Below are positions 17,621-28,582 of a stretch of 64,000 nucleotides of DNA, in pieces; position 1 is the first letter of the stretch; the number at the start of each line of letters is the position of its first letter. A model generated the notes under the pieces. That model ran no database searches, had not been told where the DNA came from, and saw nothing but the letters and a program-made list of their open reading frames with translations. The stretch comes from Allohoeflea poritis. GTDB lineage: Bacteria > Pseudomonadota > Alphaproteobacteria > Rhizobiales > Rhizobiaceae. Position numbers and translations under genes: made by a program. The stretch lies in NCBI RefSeq assembly GCF_027889715.1, contig NZ_JAPJZH010000004.1, positions 345,102-409,101 on the forward strand. The letters run 5' to 3'.

Positions 17621-18766
17621 CTACTCTTCCTGTGGCGCGGGCGGCGGAGCCGAGAAGAAAACAGGCGATGCCTGCCGGCCGTAGACGGTGATTAGGATGA
17701 AGGCGATCGCGACGAGATAGGCGAAGAAAAAACGCGTATCGTAGTAGGGGAAGACAATGAACTTGGCCGGTATCGCCACAAAGAGCGAGGCGAGGGCAAC
17801 CGTTTCGCGCCGCTCGAAAGCGAAGTTGCGGCGCAGCATCAGAGCAAGCACGAACAACTCAGCCAGAAGTACGGCCGGCCATTGCTGCTCGACCAAGGAG
17901 CGCACAACCGTCTGGACCACGATTTTCGCATAGACGAGCACTGAAAACGCAGGGTCGAAACCCTCCAGCGTCGGAACATATTCGACATTGGTGAACCACA
18001 TCTGCACCCACCAGCCGGGATGTCCGCTCATGCGCGAAATGGCGATCGAGGCTGCGAGACCTGCAATGAAGCCGAGAATGACGCCCTTGCTGACCGGCCT
18101 GATCACCACGCACATGACGGCAAAAACACCGACCAGCGCCAGATGATCCGGCCGGGCGAGGATGGCGAGCACGAAGGCGATACCGGCGCTCAGGCCGCGT
18201 TCCTGGATGTACAGCAGAACGCCGGCAACGAGGAAGACCGAGGAGAACAGATCCGGCGTCGCCACACGGGCCAGATCGCCGAACCCGGTCGCCATCATGG
18301 CGATGATGGCCAGGGGCGCGACGGCGAGGCAGCGCTGACCGGCAAGCCATGACAGCGCCATCAACCCGAAAAGCCCGGCGGAAATCGCCGAGACCCAGCG
18401 CAAGGCCGTCACCGGATCCGTCGCCTGGGTCAGAAACTGCGCAAATTCGACGTAGAGAAGCTTGACCCTGTAGAAGCCGAGCATGGAAATGAAAGCGTCC
18501 GGATCGGTATGCTGGGCAATGCGGTAGGCACGGTCTGCGGTGAGCACCAGGAATTCGCCATCGCTCACATTGTTGCGGATGATGGCATAGGTCTGCGCAT
18601 GCATGTCATGCCCGAGCAGGCCGTCGCCCTCCAGAACGGTCGCGACATAGGCGATCAGGTCCCAGTTCGCGGTCGGATAGACCAGCGCCACGGCGCAGAT
18701 GGTTGCCGTGTAGAGCAGCAAAAGTCCGCCACCAACAAGATCACCCGGCCGTTTGAACATGCCCAT
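17621..18766 (-). CDS. Polytopic membrane protein of unknown function (possibly GT-C-like)
   Basis: About 381 residues with roughly ten membrane helices. The first periplasmic loop ([20 protein letters not shown]) carries an acidic residue soon after helix 1, a layout seen in GT-C glycosyltransferases, but no family motif is decisive. The C-terminus is a Pro-rich cytoplasmic tail. The start was put at the ATG of [14 protein letters not shown] six bases on is also possible. No glycan biosynthesis genes are adjacent. Function not recognised. Confidence 0.65.
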   Translation of the reverse strand: MGMFKRPGDLVGGGLLLLYTATICAVALVYPTANWDLIAYVATVLEGDGLLGHDMHAQTYAIIRNNVSDGEFLVLTADRAYRIAQHTDPDAFISMLGFYRVKLLYVEFAQFLTQATDPVTALRWVSAISAGLFGLMALSWLAGQRCLAVAPLAIIAMMATGFGDLARVATPDLFSSVFLVAGVLLYIQERGLSAGIAFVLAILARPDHLALVGVFAVMCVVIRPVSKGVILGFIAGLAASIAISRMSGHPGWWVQMWFTNVEYVPTLEGFDPAFSVLVYAKIVVQTVVRSLVEQQWPAVLLAELFVLALMLRRNFAFERRETVALASLFVAIPAKFIVFPYYDTRFFFAYLVAIAFILITVYGRQASPVFFSAPPPAPQEE

Positions 18767-18950
18767 CAAGCACCCGCTCCCATCACAGGAACGCATTGGC
18801 AATGGTGCACAAACCGGCAGCCAGGCAAAGTCAGCCAGCCACGTCGCTCAGGAATTGGTCATGCCCCCCGTCATCGCCGCCGCCGGTTTTGAACCGTGGC
18901 TGCAGTTTCCGTCATTCAAGCCATTGTCCGGACCCAGGCGCCACGGGGCG

Positions 18951-19457
18951 CTATGGCCAGACGAAAGCAATCTTCTTCAACGGGCGCTGGTCGAAGGTCT
19001 CCGATCCTTCGGCGATGTCGATGCCGCCCAGCGCCTGGTAGAAATTGATGGCCCGGTCGTTCTCTTCCAGTGTCCAGACGACCATGCCCTTGCATCCAAG
19101 CGAAGCGAGCAGGCGTCTTGCCTCGCTGAACAACCGGCTGCCGAGCCCAATACCCTGGTATTCCGGACGCAGATACAATTCGTATATTTCGCCCTCCTGC
19201 GGCAGGGAGCGGGCCCGGTTGAGGCCCAAGGTCGCATAGCCGGCGATCGCACCGTCCACTTCCAGAACGAGAATGCTGGTCGAGCCGCGAATGGCCCGCC
19301 GCCACCAGCTGTGCCCGCGACGTTCGACCATGGACATCAGCGTGCGGAAGGGGATCAGACCCGCATAGGCGTGCTGCCAGGCGGCGCGATGGGTCTCGGA
19401 TATCGCTGCCGCGTCATCCGGTTCCGCACGTCTTACATCCACCACCAGCGTCGTCAT
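18951..19457 (-). CDS. GNAT family N-acetyltransferase
   Basis: 168 residues. The acetyl-CoA binding motif A is YLRPEYQGIGLGSRLF (about 94-109), with upstream strand IAGYATLGL and the C-terminal NFYQALGGI block. The substrate is unknown; the style is that of the RimI-like or small-molecule acetyltransferases. It lies downstream of typA on the same strand but is separated by 171 bp. Confidence 0.9.
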   Translation of the reverse strand: MTTLVVDVRRAEPDDAAAISETHRAAWQHAYAGLIPFRTLMSMVERRGHSWWRRAIRGSTSILVLEVDGAIAGYATLGLNRARSLPQEGEIYELYLRPEYQGIGLGSRLFSEARRLLASLGCKGMVVWTLEENDRAINFYQALGGIDIAEGSETFDQRPLKKIAFVWP

Positions 19458-19628
19458 GACTGAAATCCTAACCGTTCCGGCAAGATACGCGAAGGGGCGC
19501 GTGCCTCATGCCGGCCCCATACCCACAGGTAAATCCAGCAGGTACAATCGCAGATTAACGGATTGTTAAACCGTCCCGCAAGAGCGCATTACGGGGCAGA
19601 GCGGACAGCCCGGACCCGATTATGGACT

Positions 19629-21452
19629 TCAGGCAACATTTGCCCTGGTTTTTTCGAACCGCTTGCGTTCGTGCGGGTCGAGATAGAGTTTGCGCAGGCG
19701 GATGGATTTCGGCGTCACTTCAACGAGTTCGTCGTCCTGGATCCAGGAAAGCGCGCGCTCGAGCGTCATCTTCACCGGCGGTGTCAGCTTCACCGCCTCG
19801 TCCTTGCCGGCGGCCCGCATATTGGTCAGTTTCTTGCCTTTCAGCACATTGACCTCAAGGTCGTTGTCACGGGTATGGATACCGACGATCATGCCTTCAT
19901 AGACCTTCTCGCCCGCATCGATGACCATCGGACCGCGGTCCTCCAGGTTGAACAGCGCATAGGCAACCGCTTCGCCCGGCTCATTGGCGAGCAGCACGCC
20001 GTTGGTGCGGCCGCCGATCTCGCCCTTGTAGGGCTGGTAGCCGTGGAACAGCCGGTTCATGACCGCCGTGCCGCGCGTATCGGTCAACAGCTCCGACTGG
20101 TAGCCGATCAGGCCGCGGGTCGGGGCGTGGAACACCAGCCGGACTCGGCTGCCGCCGGACGGGCGCAGTTCGATCATCTCCGCCTTGCGCTCCGACATCT
20201 TCTGCACGACGACGCCGGAATGTTCGTCATCGACGTCGATAACGACTTCCTCGACGGGCTCGAGCAGCGTTCCGTCCGCGTCCTTGCGCATGACCACGCG
20301 CGGCCGCGAGACGGCGAGTTCAAAGCCTTCACGGCGCATGGTTTCAATAAGGACCGCAAGCTGCAGTTCGCCGCGCCCGGAGACGTGGAAGGAATCCTTG
20401 TCGTCCGATTCCTCGATCTTCAATGCCACATTGCCCTCGGCTTCCTTGAGGAGCCGGTCGCGGATCACCCGGCTGGTGACCTTGTCGCCCTCGGTTCCGG
20501 CGAGCGGTGAATCGTTGACGATGAAGGACATGGTGACCGTCGGCGGATCGATCGGCTGCGCCTCCAGCGGCGTATCCACCTCCGGCGCGCAGAAGGTATC
20601 GGCGACCGTTCCCTTCGACAGGCCGGCAATGGCGACAATATCGCCGGCGCGGCCTTCGTCGATCGGCTGGCGCTCGATGCCGCGAAACGCGAGGATCTTC
20701 GAGACCCGTCCCTGCTCCAGCAGGCCGCCGTTCCGGTCCATCACCTTGATCGCCTGGTTGGGCTTGAGGCTGCCGGAATGGATGCGGCCCGTGATAATGC
20801 GGCCGAGAAACGGGTTTGCCTCAAGGATCGTGCCGATCATCCGGAAATCGCCTTCGCCGACGCCGGGTTCCGGCACGTGGCTGAGGACCAGATCGAACAG
20901 CGGTGCGAGGCCTGTGTCCTTCGGGCCTTCGGGGTCGTAATTCATCCAGCCGTCGCGGCCAGAACCATAAAGGATCGGGAAATCGAGCTGTTCGTCGTCC
21001 GCATCGAGGGCCGCGAACAGGTCGAACACTTCGTTGATCACCTCCTCGGCGCGGGCGTCCGGCCGGTCGATCTTGTTGACCGCCACGATCGGCCTCAGGC
21101 CGACTTTCAGCGCCTTGCCGACAACGAACTTCGTCTGCGGCATCGGACCCTCGGCCGCATCGACGAGCACGATCGCGCCGTCCACCATGTTGAGAATGCG
21201 CTCGACCTCACCGCCGAAATCGGCGTGGCCGGGCGTATCGACGATGTTGATGCGCACGTCGTTCCAGACCACCGAGGTGGCCTTGGCGAGAATGGTGATG
21301 CCGCGCTCTTTTTCAAGCTCGTTGGAATCCATGATGCGTTCGGCAACCCGCTGGTTTTCGCGGAATGCGCCGGATTGCTTGAGCAGTTCGTCGACAAGCG
21401 TCGTTTTCCCATGGTCGACATGGGCGATAATCGCAATATTGCGCAGGGACAT
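19629..21452 (-). CDS. typA: Ribosome-associated GTPase TypA/BipA
   Basis: 607 residues, full length. A translational GTPase that binds the ribosome and is needed under stress or cold conditions. P-loop AHVDHGKTTL at 10-19, switch II DTPGHADFGGEV, NKIDRPDARAEEV (G4), followed by domains II, III/V and the TypA-specific C-terminal domain (LTPPVKMTLERALSWIQDDELVEVTP). The start ATG 21452 gives the canonical MSLRNIAIIAHVDHGK; the open frame extends far upstream to 21992 without homology. Confidence 0.97.
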   Translation of the reverse strand: MSLRNIAIIAHVDHGKTTLVDELLKQSGAFRENQRVAERIMDSNELEKERGITILAKATSVVWNDVRINIVDTPGHADFGGEVERILNMVDGAIVLVDAAEGPMPQTKFVVGKALKVGLRPIVAVNKIDRPDARAEEVINEVFDLFAALDADDEQLDFPILYGSGRDGWMNYDPEGPKDTGLAPLFDLVLSHVPEPGVGEGDFRMIGTILEANPFLGRIITGRIHSGSLKPNQAIKVMDRNGGLLEQGRVSKILAFRGIERQPIDEGRAGDIVAIAGLSKGTVADTFCAPEVDTPLEAQPIDPPTVTMSFIVNDSPLAGTEGDKVTSRVIRDRLLKEAEGNVALKIEESDDKDSFHVSGRGELQLAVLIETMRREGFELAVSRPRVVMRKDADGTLLEPVEEVVIDVDDEHSGVVVQKMSERKAEMIELRPSGGSRVRLVFHAPTRGLIGYQSELLTDTRGTAVMNRLFHGYQPYKGEIGGRTNGVLLANEPGEAVAYALFNLEDRGPMVIDAGEKVYEGMIVGIHTRDNDLEVNVLKGKKLTNMRAAGKDEAVKLTPPVKMTLERALSWIQDDELVEVTPKSIRLRKLYLDPHERKRFEKTRANVA

Positions 21453-21891
21453 GTGGTTTACCCGGAAGTTCGCCGCCCGCAATGCTGGATTCGGGCGCGG
21501 CCATTTTCTGTTGCTGCGCTCATACAGGGTTTTGTGCGTGCGCGAAAGGGGCTGGGACATGACGGGCCGGGGCGGTGAGGATCGCCCGGGCAGGCGTCCA
21601 TATGTCGCAGCGGATATGGCCTGGCGGACGGCAATAGACACAGACACGTAACGATTGTGGTTCAGAATACGAACTGCAACTATTTTTCCAGACATATCGG
21701 AATGATCCGATATCTTTTCCGGCTCGCTGAACCCATGACGATGACGGCGCGCCTCTGCCATGAGTGTGGCGGGGAGTGCACCGCAGCGACATTCTGCAAT
21801 CCGAAATGTTCGAGGCTGTCTCCGGTCACCGGTTTGCCTCCTGATCGCTGTCGCCAGCTGTGCCTCCCCGGCAAAAACGGGGGTCTTTATT
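21453..21891. other. 439-bp intergenic region between typA and the chemoreceptor gene
   Basis: This is the divergent upstream region of typA and the globin-coupled receptor. I see no gene here: short open frames through it have no homology or ribosome-binding site. It contains one clear inverted repeat (listed separately at 21694) in an AT-richer patch around 21650-21720, which is the likely promoter area. The rest shows nothing recognisable. Confidence 0.5.
21694..21713. promoter_or_regulatory. Perfect 8-bp inverted repeat upstream of the chemoreceptor gene
   Basis: ATATCGGA-atga-TCCGATAT, a perfect 8-bp arm inverted repeat with a 4-nt centre, sits 179-198 bp upstream of the receptor ATG and 242 bp upstream of the typA ATG. 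It is followed by CTTTTCC on the plus strand and flanked by TATTTTTC on the other side. It could be an operator or a weak bidirectional hairpin; nothing decides between them. Confidence 0.4.
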
Positions 21892-23481
21892 ATGCAGGAT
21901 ACAACAAACACATCGGAAATCGCGGCGCGCATGGATTTCATGGGGCTGGATGACGGCAGTATAGAGCGCATCAGGGAGATGGGACCTGTCATTGAGCGCG
22001 CTTTACCAGCCGGTCTCGACCGGTTGTACGGGAAAATCCGTGAAACGCCGGAGATCGGTGCGTTCTTCTCATCGGAAGCGCATATGGCTCATGCGCGGTC
22101 GGCGCAGGCGGAACACTGGTCGAGGATATCCAGCGGCTGCTTCGACGATGCCTATCTGTCTCAGGTCGAACGCATCGGAGCCGCGCATGCGCGGATCGGG
22201 CTTGATCCGAAATGGTATGTCGGTGCCTATGCCATCGTCACCGAAGCGCTGCTGTCGGACGCCGTCGATACCTACTGGCCGCGTGGCCTTGCGGGTTTGC
22301 GAAAGACCGGCGTCGAGGACTTTCGCCAGGCGGTCGTCAGTCTTGTCAAGGCGGTTTTCCTTGACATGGATCTGACCCTTTCCGTCATCGCCAGGGTTGG
22401 CGAAGAGGAAAAGCTGAACGCGCAGGCCGAGGCGATTGACGGGGAGCGGCAACTGGTGTGCAGTGTCTTCGGCAAGGCGCTTGAGAGCCTTGCCGCGAAG
22501 GATCTGTCCTACCGAATCGCCGACGGCGTGCCACCCGCATACGACACGCTGAAGGGCGATTTCAACATCTCGATGGAGGCGCTCATGACGGCTCTGCAGC
22601 AGGTCGGAACCGATGCGGAGTCGATCATGAACAGTTCCAACGAAGTCCGGCTGTCATCGGATTCCCTGTCGCAACGCACGGAGCAGCAAGCAGCGTCCGT
22701 CGAAGAGACGGCCGCTGCGGTGGAGGAAATCACCGCGACCGTGAAATCGACCGAGGCGCGGGCGGAAGAGGCAAGGGCGCTTGTCGAGAAAACGCGGTCC
22801 TCGGCGGAGGAATCGGGGGTTATCGTCGATAATTCCGTGTCGGCGATGGCCGAGATAGAAAACTCTTCCGGCCGCATCGCGGACATTATCGGTGTCATCG
22901 ACGACATTGCTTTCCAGACCAACCTCCTGGCGCTGAATGCGGGCGTGGAAGCGGCCCGGGCGGGCGAGGCAGGCAGGGGGTTTGCCGTCGTCGCGCAGGA
23001 AGTGCGTGAACTTGCCCAGCGTTCCGCAACGGCGGCCAGGGAGATCAAGCAGCTCATCACCCTGTCAGGCGAGCAGGTCAAGACAGGCGTGGTGCTGGTG
23101 AACGAAGCCGGAGAAGCATTGACCGCCATCGCCGCGCAGATACAGGAGATCGACGGGCATGTCGCGACGATCGTCAAGATCGCCCGCGAGCAGTCTTCCG
23201 GCCTTCAGGAAATCAATCAGGCGGTTGCCTCAATCGATACCGGCACACAGCAAAATGCGGCCATGGTTGAGGAATCGACAGCGGTCAGCCATGAACTGGA
23301 GAAGGATGCATTGTCGCTGTCGGCCATGCTTGGCCGCTTCAATCTCGGGACGACGCAACAGGTTGTGACGCGCGACCGTCATGAAAGGCCCGCGCCCGAA
23401 GCGGCTCCCTCGCGGCAAACGAAGTTGCGTGTTGCTGGCGGCGGTACCGTTCAGGCCGAAGAAAGCTGGGCTGAATTCTGA
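21892..23481 (+). CDS. Globin-coupled methyl-accepting chemotaxis receptor (HemAT-like, soluble)
   Basis: 529 residues without membrane helices. Residues about 15-160 form a globin sensor fold with proximal His99 in AAHARIGL and the downstream WYVGAY segment typical of globin-coupled sensors. A linker (about 180-240, SYRIADGVPPAYDTLKGDFN) resembles HAMP-type sequence. The MCP signalling domain (about 260-480) contains the hairpin tip IDDIAFQTNLLALNAGVEAARAGEAGRGFAVVA in parts. The last residues WAEF (526-529) match a WxxF CheR/CheB tethering motif. It is expected to sense O2 through heme. No che genes are in the window. GGGGG precedes the ATG. Confidence 0.92.
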   Translation: MQDTTNTSEIAARMDFMGLDDGSIERIREMGPVIERALPAGLDRLYGKIRETPEIGAFFSSEAHMAHARSAQAEHWSRISSGCFDDAYLSQVERIGAAHARIGLDPKWYVGAYAIVTEALLSDAVDTYWPRGLAGLRKTGVEDFRQAVVSLVKAVFLDMDLTLSVIARVGEEEKLNAQAEAIDGERQLVCSVFGKALESLAAKDLSYRIADGVPPAYDTLKGDFNISMEALMTALQQVGTDAESIMNSSNEVRLSSDSLSQRTEQQAASVEETAAAVEEITATVKSTEARAEEARALVEKTRSSAEESGVIVDNSVSAMAEIENSSGRIADIIGVIDDIAFQTNLLALNAGVEAARAGEAGRGFAVVAQEVRELAQRSATAAREIKQLITLSGEQVKTGVVLVNEAGEALTAIAAQIQEIDGHVATIVKIAREQSSGLQEINQAVASIDTGTQQNAAMVEESTAVSHELEKDALSLSAMLGRFNLGTTQQVVTRDRHERPAPEAAPSRQTKLRVAGGGTVQAEESWAEF

Positions 23482-23535
23482 ACCGGATCTGTCACGGGCT
23501 GGAGGCCTGGGACTTGTGATCTTTCCAAGAGTTTC

Positions 23536-23564
23536 TGCGCCCGCTATCGCGTATAGCGGGCGCA
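23536..23564. terminator. Strong GC-rich hairpin between convergent chemoreceptor and vapC genes
   Basis: TGCGCCCGCTAT-cgcgt-ATAGCGGGCGCA forms a perfect 12-bp stem with a 5-nt loop. It lies 54 bp after the receptor stop and 14 bp after the vapC stop on the other strand, so it may end transcription from both sides. There is no T-tract on either strand, so rho-independent function is uncertain. Confidence 0.5.
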
Positions 23565-23578
23565 CATGACCGAGCCCA

Positions 23579-23992
23579 TCACTTGAGCCAGTTCTCCAGA
23601 ACCAGGCTGTCGACGCGGCCAAACTCTTTCTGGTTGGCGGTTACGAGCACCCAATCGCGCTCGACGCAGAGATGGCGAACATGTGCGGCGATCAGGAGAT
23701 CATTGGCCCCGATCGGGGTGCCCCTCATTTCAAGATCGGCACGGAGTTCCCCATAGACCTCATCAAACCCTTCCTCCAGGGGCAGGATGTTCAGCCGGGA
23801 AAGGATCGTGTCGACCCGCTCCTTCAGGGCCGCAGAGCCCTTTTTGGCCGCACCAAAACGCAGTTCGGCGGCCACGATGATGTTCGTGGCGATCGCTTCC
23901 TCACCAACGGCCTCGATGTGTCTCAGTACCGACCCTTGCGGGTTCCTGATCAGATCTGAAAGTATGTTGGTGTCCAGAAGGTAAGATGTCAC
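23579..23992 (-). CDS. vapC: VapC-type PIN-domain ribonuclease toxin
   Basis: 137 residues making one PIN domain. The acidic metal-binding residues are D7 in LLDTNI, E43 in AAELRFGAA, D98 in IGANDLLIAAH and the VTANQKEF end. VapC toxins cleave tRNA or rRNA when free of antitoxin. The start is GTG at 23992, the base next to the vapB stop, which couples the two genes. No other mobile genes are adjacent. Confidence 0.93.
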   Translation of the reverse strand: MTSYLLDTNILSDLIRNPQGSVLRHIEAVGEEAIATNIIVAAELRFGAAKKGSAALKERVDTILSRLNILPLEEGFDEVYGELRADLEMRGTPIGANDLLIAAHVRHLCVERDWVLVTANQKEFGRVDSLVLENWLK

Positions 23993-24229
23993 TTAGATGT
24001 CGACGCCTTCCGGTCGGGGATCGTCGATAGCGGGTAAGCCTTCGTCAAGCGGGTCAAGCGTTTTGAGAAGCCCTGTCAAAGAGGCTGTCGAGGCGGGCTC
24101 GAGGATGAGTTTTTGGCCCTCCTTGCGGATGATGGCTTCTTCACCAGGCAGTTCCAGGTCCTTTGGAATCCGAACGGCCTGATTGCGGTTGTTGCGAAAC
24201 AGGGCGACTTTTCGGGCAGTTCCGTTCAT
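23993..24229 (-). CDS. vapB: VapB-type antitoxin (AbrB/MazE-like)
   Basis: 78 residues. An N-terminal swapped-hairpin AbrB-like DNA-binding domain (KVALFRNNRNQAVRIPKDLELPG, in pieces) with the NRNQAVRIP signature is followed by an acidic, disordered tail that should wrap the toxin. A GAGGAAAG ribosome-binding site precedes the ATG. Its TAA is followed directly by the vapC GTG. The complex is expected to repress its own promoter at the adjacent inverted repeat. Confidence 0.92.
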   Translation of the reverse strand: MNGTARKVALFRNNRNQAVRIPKDLELPGEEAIIRKEGQKLILEPASTASLTGLLKTLDPLDEGLPAIDDPRPEGVDI

Positions 24230-24241
24230 GTGCTTTCCTCA

Positions 24242-24262
24242 ACATATACAAGGAACATATGT
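24242..24262. promoter_or_regulatory. Inverted repeat upstream of vapB (candidate VapBC operator)
   Basis: ACATAT-N9-ATATGT, perfect 6-bp arms, lies 13 bp upstream of the vapB ATG and covers the likely -10 region in an otherwise GC-rich area. Autorepression by the antitoxin-toxin complex at such a dyad is the known pattern for vapBC modules. Confidence 0.55.
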
Positions 24263-24363
24263 CTTTTTCAGTCAAGATTCAAGCTGGAGGGGCCGATCCC
24301 GTCGGCGGCACAAGCGTGTGAGTTGTGGGGTGAACGCGAAGTTCGAGCGCTGACCGATCTGTT

Positions 24364-26418
24364 TCAGGTGCTGGAGGCCGCGGTCTCCAGCCCCTTCTTT
24401 TTCAGCATCGGACCGGTATCGGGCATTTTTCCACGGAATGCCTTGTAGGCCTCCTCCGGATCGACGCTGCCACCGGCGGCGTAGATGTGCCGGTGCAGCC
24501 GCCATGCGGTGCCGTCGTCGAAGACGTCGCCGGTTTCCTCGAAGGCGCTGAAGGCATCGGCGTCGAGGACCTCGGACCACATGTAGGAATAATAGCCGGC
24601 CGAGTAGCCGTCACCGGAAAAGACATGCAGAAAATGCGGTGTTCGGTGCCGCATGACGATGGCCTTCGGCATTCCGAGACTGTTGAGGGTCTCGGCCTCG
24701 AAATCCAGGGGATCGTCAACCCGGCCGGCGGTGTGGAAGGCCATGTCGACCAGCGCCGAAGCGGTATATTCGATCGCCGCGAAGCCGCCGTTGAATTTCT
24801 GCGCCGCCAGCACCTTGTCGAGAAGGTCCCGGGGGATCGCCGCATCGGTCTCGTGATGGACCGCGAAACGGCGCAGAATTTCCGGAACCGTCAGCCAGTG
24901 CTCGAAGAGCTGCGAAGGCAGTTCGACGAAATCGCGCGAAACGGATGTGCCCGAGACCGACGGGTGATCGACATCCGACAGCAGGCCGTGCAGCGCGTGA
25001 CCGAATTCGTGGAACAGGGTCCGCGCATCGTCGAGCGACAAAAGCGCCGGTTTGCTGGCCGGCGGCCTGGCGAAGTTCATCACGTTGTAGACGATCGGTA
25101 TCTGTCCGCCGTCCAGCCGGTGCTGCGAGCGGAAACCGCTCATCCATGCGCCGGAGCGCTTGCTGGGCCGGGCGAAATAGTCGCCGAGGAACAGGCCTTT
25201 CGTGTTGTCGCCGGCATCGCGTATCTCGTAGACGCGCACATCCGGATGATACGCGCTGATATCCGGCCGCGCGACGGCGCTGATGCCGAACAGCCGGTTT
25301 GCCACCTCGAATGCGGCTTCTATGATCTTTTCGAGCTGCAGGTAGGGTTTCAGTTCGGCTTCGGAGAAGTCGAATTTGCGGGTGCGCAGTTTTTCGGCGT
25401 AGTGACGCCAGTCCCAGGGCGCCACCGGGTGGTTGCGGCCCTCTTCGGCGATCAGCGCGGCGATCTCGTCCTCTTCCTTGCGGGCCCGCAGGAGAGCGCG
25501 GTCCCAGACTTTCATCAGCAGAGTGGTCACCGCGTCGGGGGTCTTGGCCATGGTGTCGTCGAGCTTGAGCTCGGCAAAGCTGCCATATCCAAGCAGTTTC
25601 GACTTTTCGTCGCGGAGGGCAAGGATGCGGGCGACATTGGCCGCATTGTCCGTCTCGCCGCCATTGTCGCCGCGCGAGATCCAGGCGGAAAACGCCTGTT
25701 CGCGCAGGTCGCGGCGCTCGGAAAATGTCAGGAACGGTTCGATGATCGAGCGCGACAGGGTCACCGCGTAGGGTTCCGCCATGTCGCGTTCCGCCGCGGC
25801 GGCCGCCATGGCGTCGCGCAGGAAGTCCGGCAGTCCGGCAAGATCCTCTTGCGATGAAAGGCCAAGGAACCAGCCTTTCTCGTCGGCAAGCACATTCTGG
25901 CTGAACCGTGCGCCGAGGCCGGCCAGTTCCTCGTTGATGGCGGCGAGGCGGGCCTGATCGGCCTCGTTCAGCCGCGCACCGGCGCGGACGAAATTCTTCC
26001 AGTGCCTTTCAAGGACGCGCGCCGCCTCGGAACCGGCATTGTTTGCATCGCGTGCATGCCAAAGCGCGTCGATGCGGGCAAATAGCCCCGCATTCATGGC
26101 GATCGCCGAATAGTGTCGGGCGAGCTTCGGCGCGATTTCCCGTTCCAGCGCCTGGATCGTTTCGTTGCTGTCGGCGCCGGCCCGGTTCCAGAAAAGCGCC
26201 GAAACACGATTGAGCGCCTGCCCCGCGATTTCCAGCGCCACAATCGTGTTGGCGTAATCGGCGGGCTCCGGATTTGCAGCGATGGCCTCGATTTCCGACC
26301 GGTGGCGCTTGAGCGCTTCTTCGAAAGCGTCCGCCAGATCGTCATCATTGATGCCGGCGAAATCGGGCAGACCGAGAGGCCCGTTCCACTCGAAGACACG
26401 TGCGTTGATTTCAGCCAT
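24364..26418 (-). CDS. M3 family oligopeptidase (oligopeptidase A / dipeptidyl carboxypeptidase type)
   Basis: 684 residues, normal for the thimet oligopeptidase family. The zinc-binding motif HEFGHALHG lies at about residue 470, followed by the second-glutamate region. It is a cytoplasmic metallopeptidase that trims peptides. The RSGAWMSGFRSQ and IPIVYNVMNFARP blocks are typical. ATG 26418 was chosen over the preceding in-frame GTG. Choosing between prlC- and dcp-like substrate preference from sequence alone is not possible. Confidence 0.93.
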   Translation of the reverse strand: MAEINARVFEWNGPLGLPDFAGINDDDLADAFEEALKRHRSEIEAIAANPEPADYANTIVALEIAGQALNRVSALFWNRAGADSNETIQALEREIAPKLARHYSAIAMNAGLFARIDALWHARDANNAGSEAARVLERHWKNFVRAGARLNEADQARLAAINEELAGLGARFSQNVLADEKGWFLGLSSQEDLAGLPDFLRDAMAAAAAERDMAEPYAVTLSRSIIEPFLTFSERRDLREQAFSAWISRGDNGGETDNAANVARILALRDEKSKLLGYGSFAELKLDDTMAKTPDAVTTLLMKVWDRALLRARKEEDEIAALIAEEGRNHPVAPWDWRHYAEKLRTRKFDFSEAELKPYLQLEKIIEAAFEVANRLFGISAVARPDISAYHPDVRVYEIRDAGDNTKGLFLGDYFARPSKRSGAWMSGFRSQHRLDGGQIPIVYNVMNFARPPASKPALLSLDDARTLFHEFGHALHGLLSDVDHPSVSGTSVSRDFVELPSQLFEHWLTVPEILRRFAVHHETDAAIPRDLLDKVLAAQKFNGGFAAIEYTASALVDMAFHTAGRVDDPLDFEAETLNSLGMPKAIVMRHRTPHFLHVFSGDGYSAGYYSYMWSEVLDADAFSAFEETGDVFDDGTAWRLHRHIYAAGGSVDPEEAYKAFRGKMPDTGPMLKKKGLETAASST

Positions 26419-26535
26419 CACAGCGGTCCCCTAATTTTACAGTGCCAACGCATGTAGGCGGCGGCCGGACGGGATACAAGGGTCCGGCCGGTCGGCGGGT
26501 TTGCCGAGGCGTTGCTGTCGGGCAATGGCGGCCGG

Positions 26536-27753
<1,218 letters not shown>

Positions 27754-27910
27754 GATTTTGTCCGTCATATTTGCGGCCGGGCTGATTCCCGTTCCGCTGG
27801 AATTGTTGCTGGAAACGGCGTGCCGTTCCGCTATGATCGCGAGGCCCGCCAGCGCCTCTTTACAGCGTGTGCCGGCCGCAATCAATCGGACATAAGGCGA
27901 TCAGCGCGCT

Positions 27911-28552
27911 ATGAATTTCATTCCAGACCTTCCCGTGCTTCTCGCCTTTTCCGTCGCCGGCCTTGTGCTCGCCATCACGCCGGGTCCCGATATGACGCTT
28001 TTTCTGGGACGTGCGCTGTCGGAGGGCCGGGCGGCGGCCATTGCCGTCATAACCGGCACCATGACCGGTGTCGTGGTGCACACGGTACTCGTCGCGTTCG
28101 GCGTTTCCGCGCTTGTCGTCGCCTCGCCGACCGCCTTTGCCATCCTGAAGACCGGCGGTGCCGCCTATCTCTTCTGGCTTGCGGTGCAGGCCCTGAGGCA
28201 GGGCGCCACCTTCCGGCTCAACGAGACGGCGCCGCGACGGCGCCCGCTGCTTGCAAGCTGGAGCCACGGGCTGGCGGTTAACTTGTTGAACCCCAAGATC
28301 ATCATCTTCTTCATGACGTTCCTGCCGCAATTCGTTTCGGCGGCCGACCCCGATATACGCGGCAAGCTGATCTTTCTCGGGCTGCTCTTCAACGCCATTT
28401 CTTTTCCGATCCTGATCGGCATGATTTTCACGGCGGACAGGCTTTCAAGCTGGCTGAAGGGCAATCGAAGAATCATGCGGTCGCTTGACTATATTTTTGC
28501 CAGCGTCTTTTCCGTCTTCGCTGTGCGCATTTTGCTGACTGAAGGCAAATAG
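27911..28552 (+). CDS. LysE family amino-acid exporter (RhtB-like)
   Basis: 213 residues with six membrane helices. LAITPGPDMTLFLGRAL after helix 1 is the conserved LysE/RhtB motif, and HGLAVNLLNPKIIIFFMTFLPQF is the central signature. It exports amino acids or derivatives; the substrate is not predictable. Its position divergent from argG is compatible with export of a basic amino acid, but that is only a suggestion. Confidence 0.92.
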   Translation: MNFIPDLPVLLAFSVAGLVLAITPGPDMTLFLGRALSEGRAAAIAVITGTMTGVVVHTVLVAFGVSALVVASPTAFAILKTGGAAYLFWLAVQALRQGATFRLNETAPRRRPLLASWSHGLAVNLLNPKIIIFFMTFLPQFVSAADPDIRGKLIFLGLLFNAISFPILIGMIFTADRLSSWLKGNRRIMRSLDYIFASVFSVFAVRILLTEGK

Positions 28553-28582
28553 AGGCGACGGCGGCCAACCAGGATTGCCGAA

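Noticed and set aside
21453..21992. In-frame upstream extension of typA to 21992
   Set aside because: The added 180 residues have no homology, overlap the chemoreceptor start, and TypA proteins begin at MSLRNIAIIAHVDHGK.
23579..24229. vapBC as a sign of a defence or mobile island
   Set aside because: The module stands alone between a chemoreceptor and a peptidase gene; no integrase, transposase, repeats or other defence genes surround it.
26463..26489. Hairpin GGCCGGAC...GTCCGGCC between argG and the M3 peptidase gene
   Set aside because: A perfect 8-bp stem in a suitable place after argG, but without a T-tract and with an 11-nt loop in very GC-rich sequence; not distinguishable from chance.
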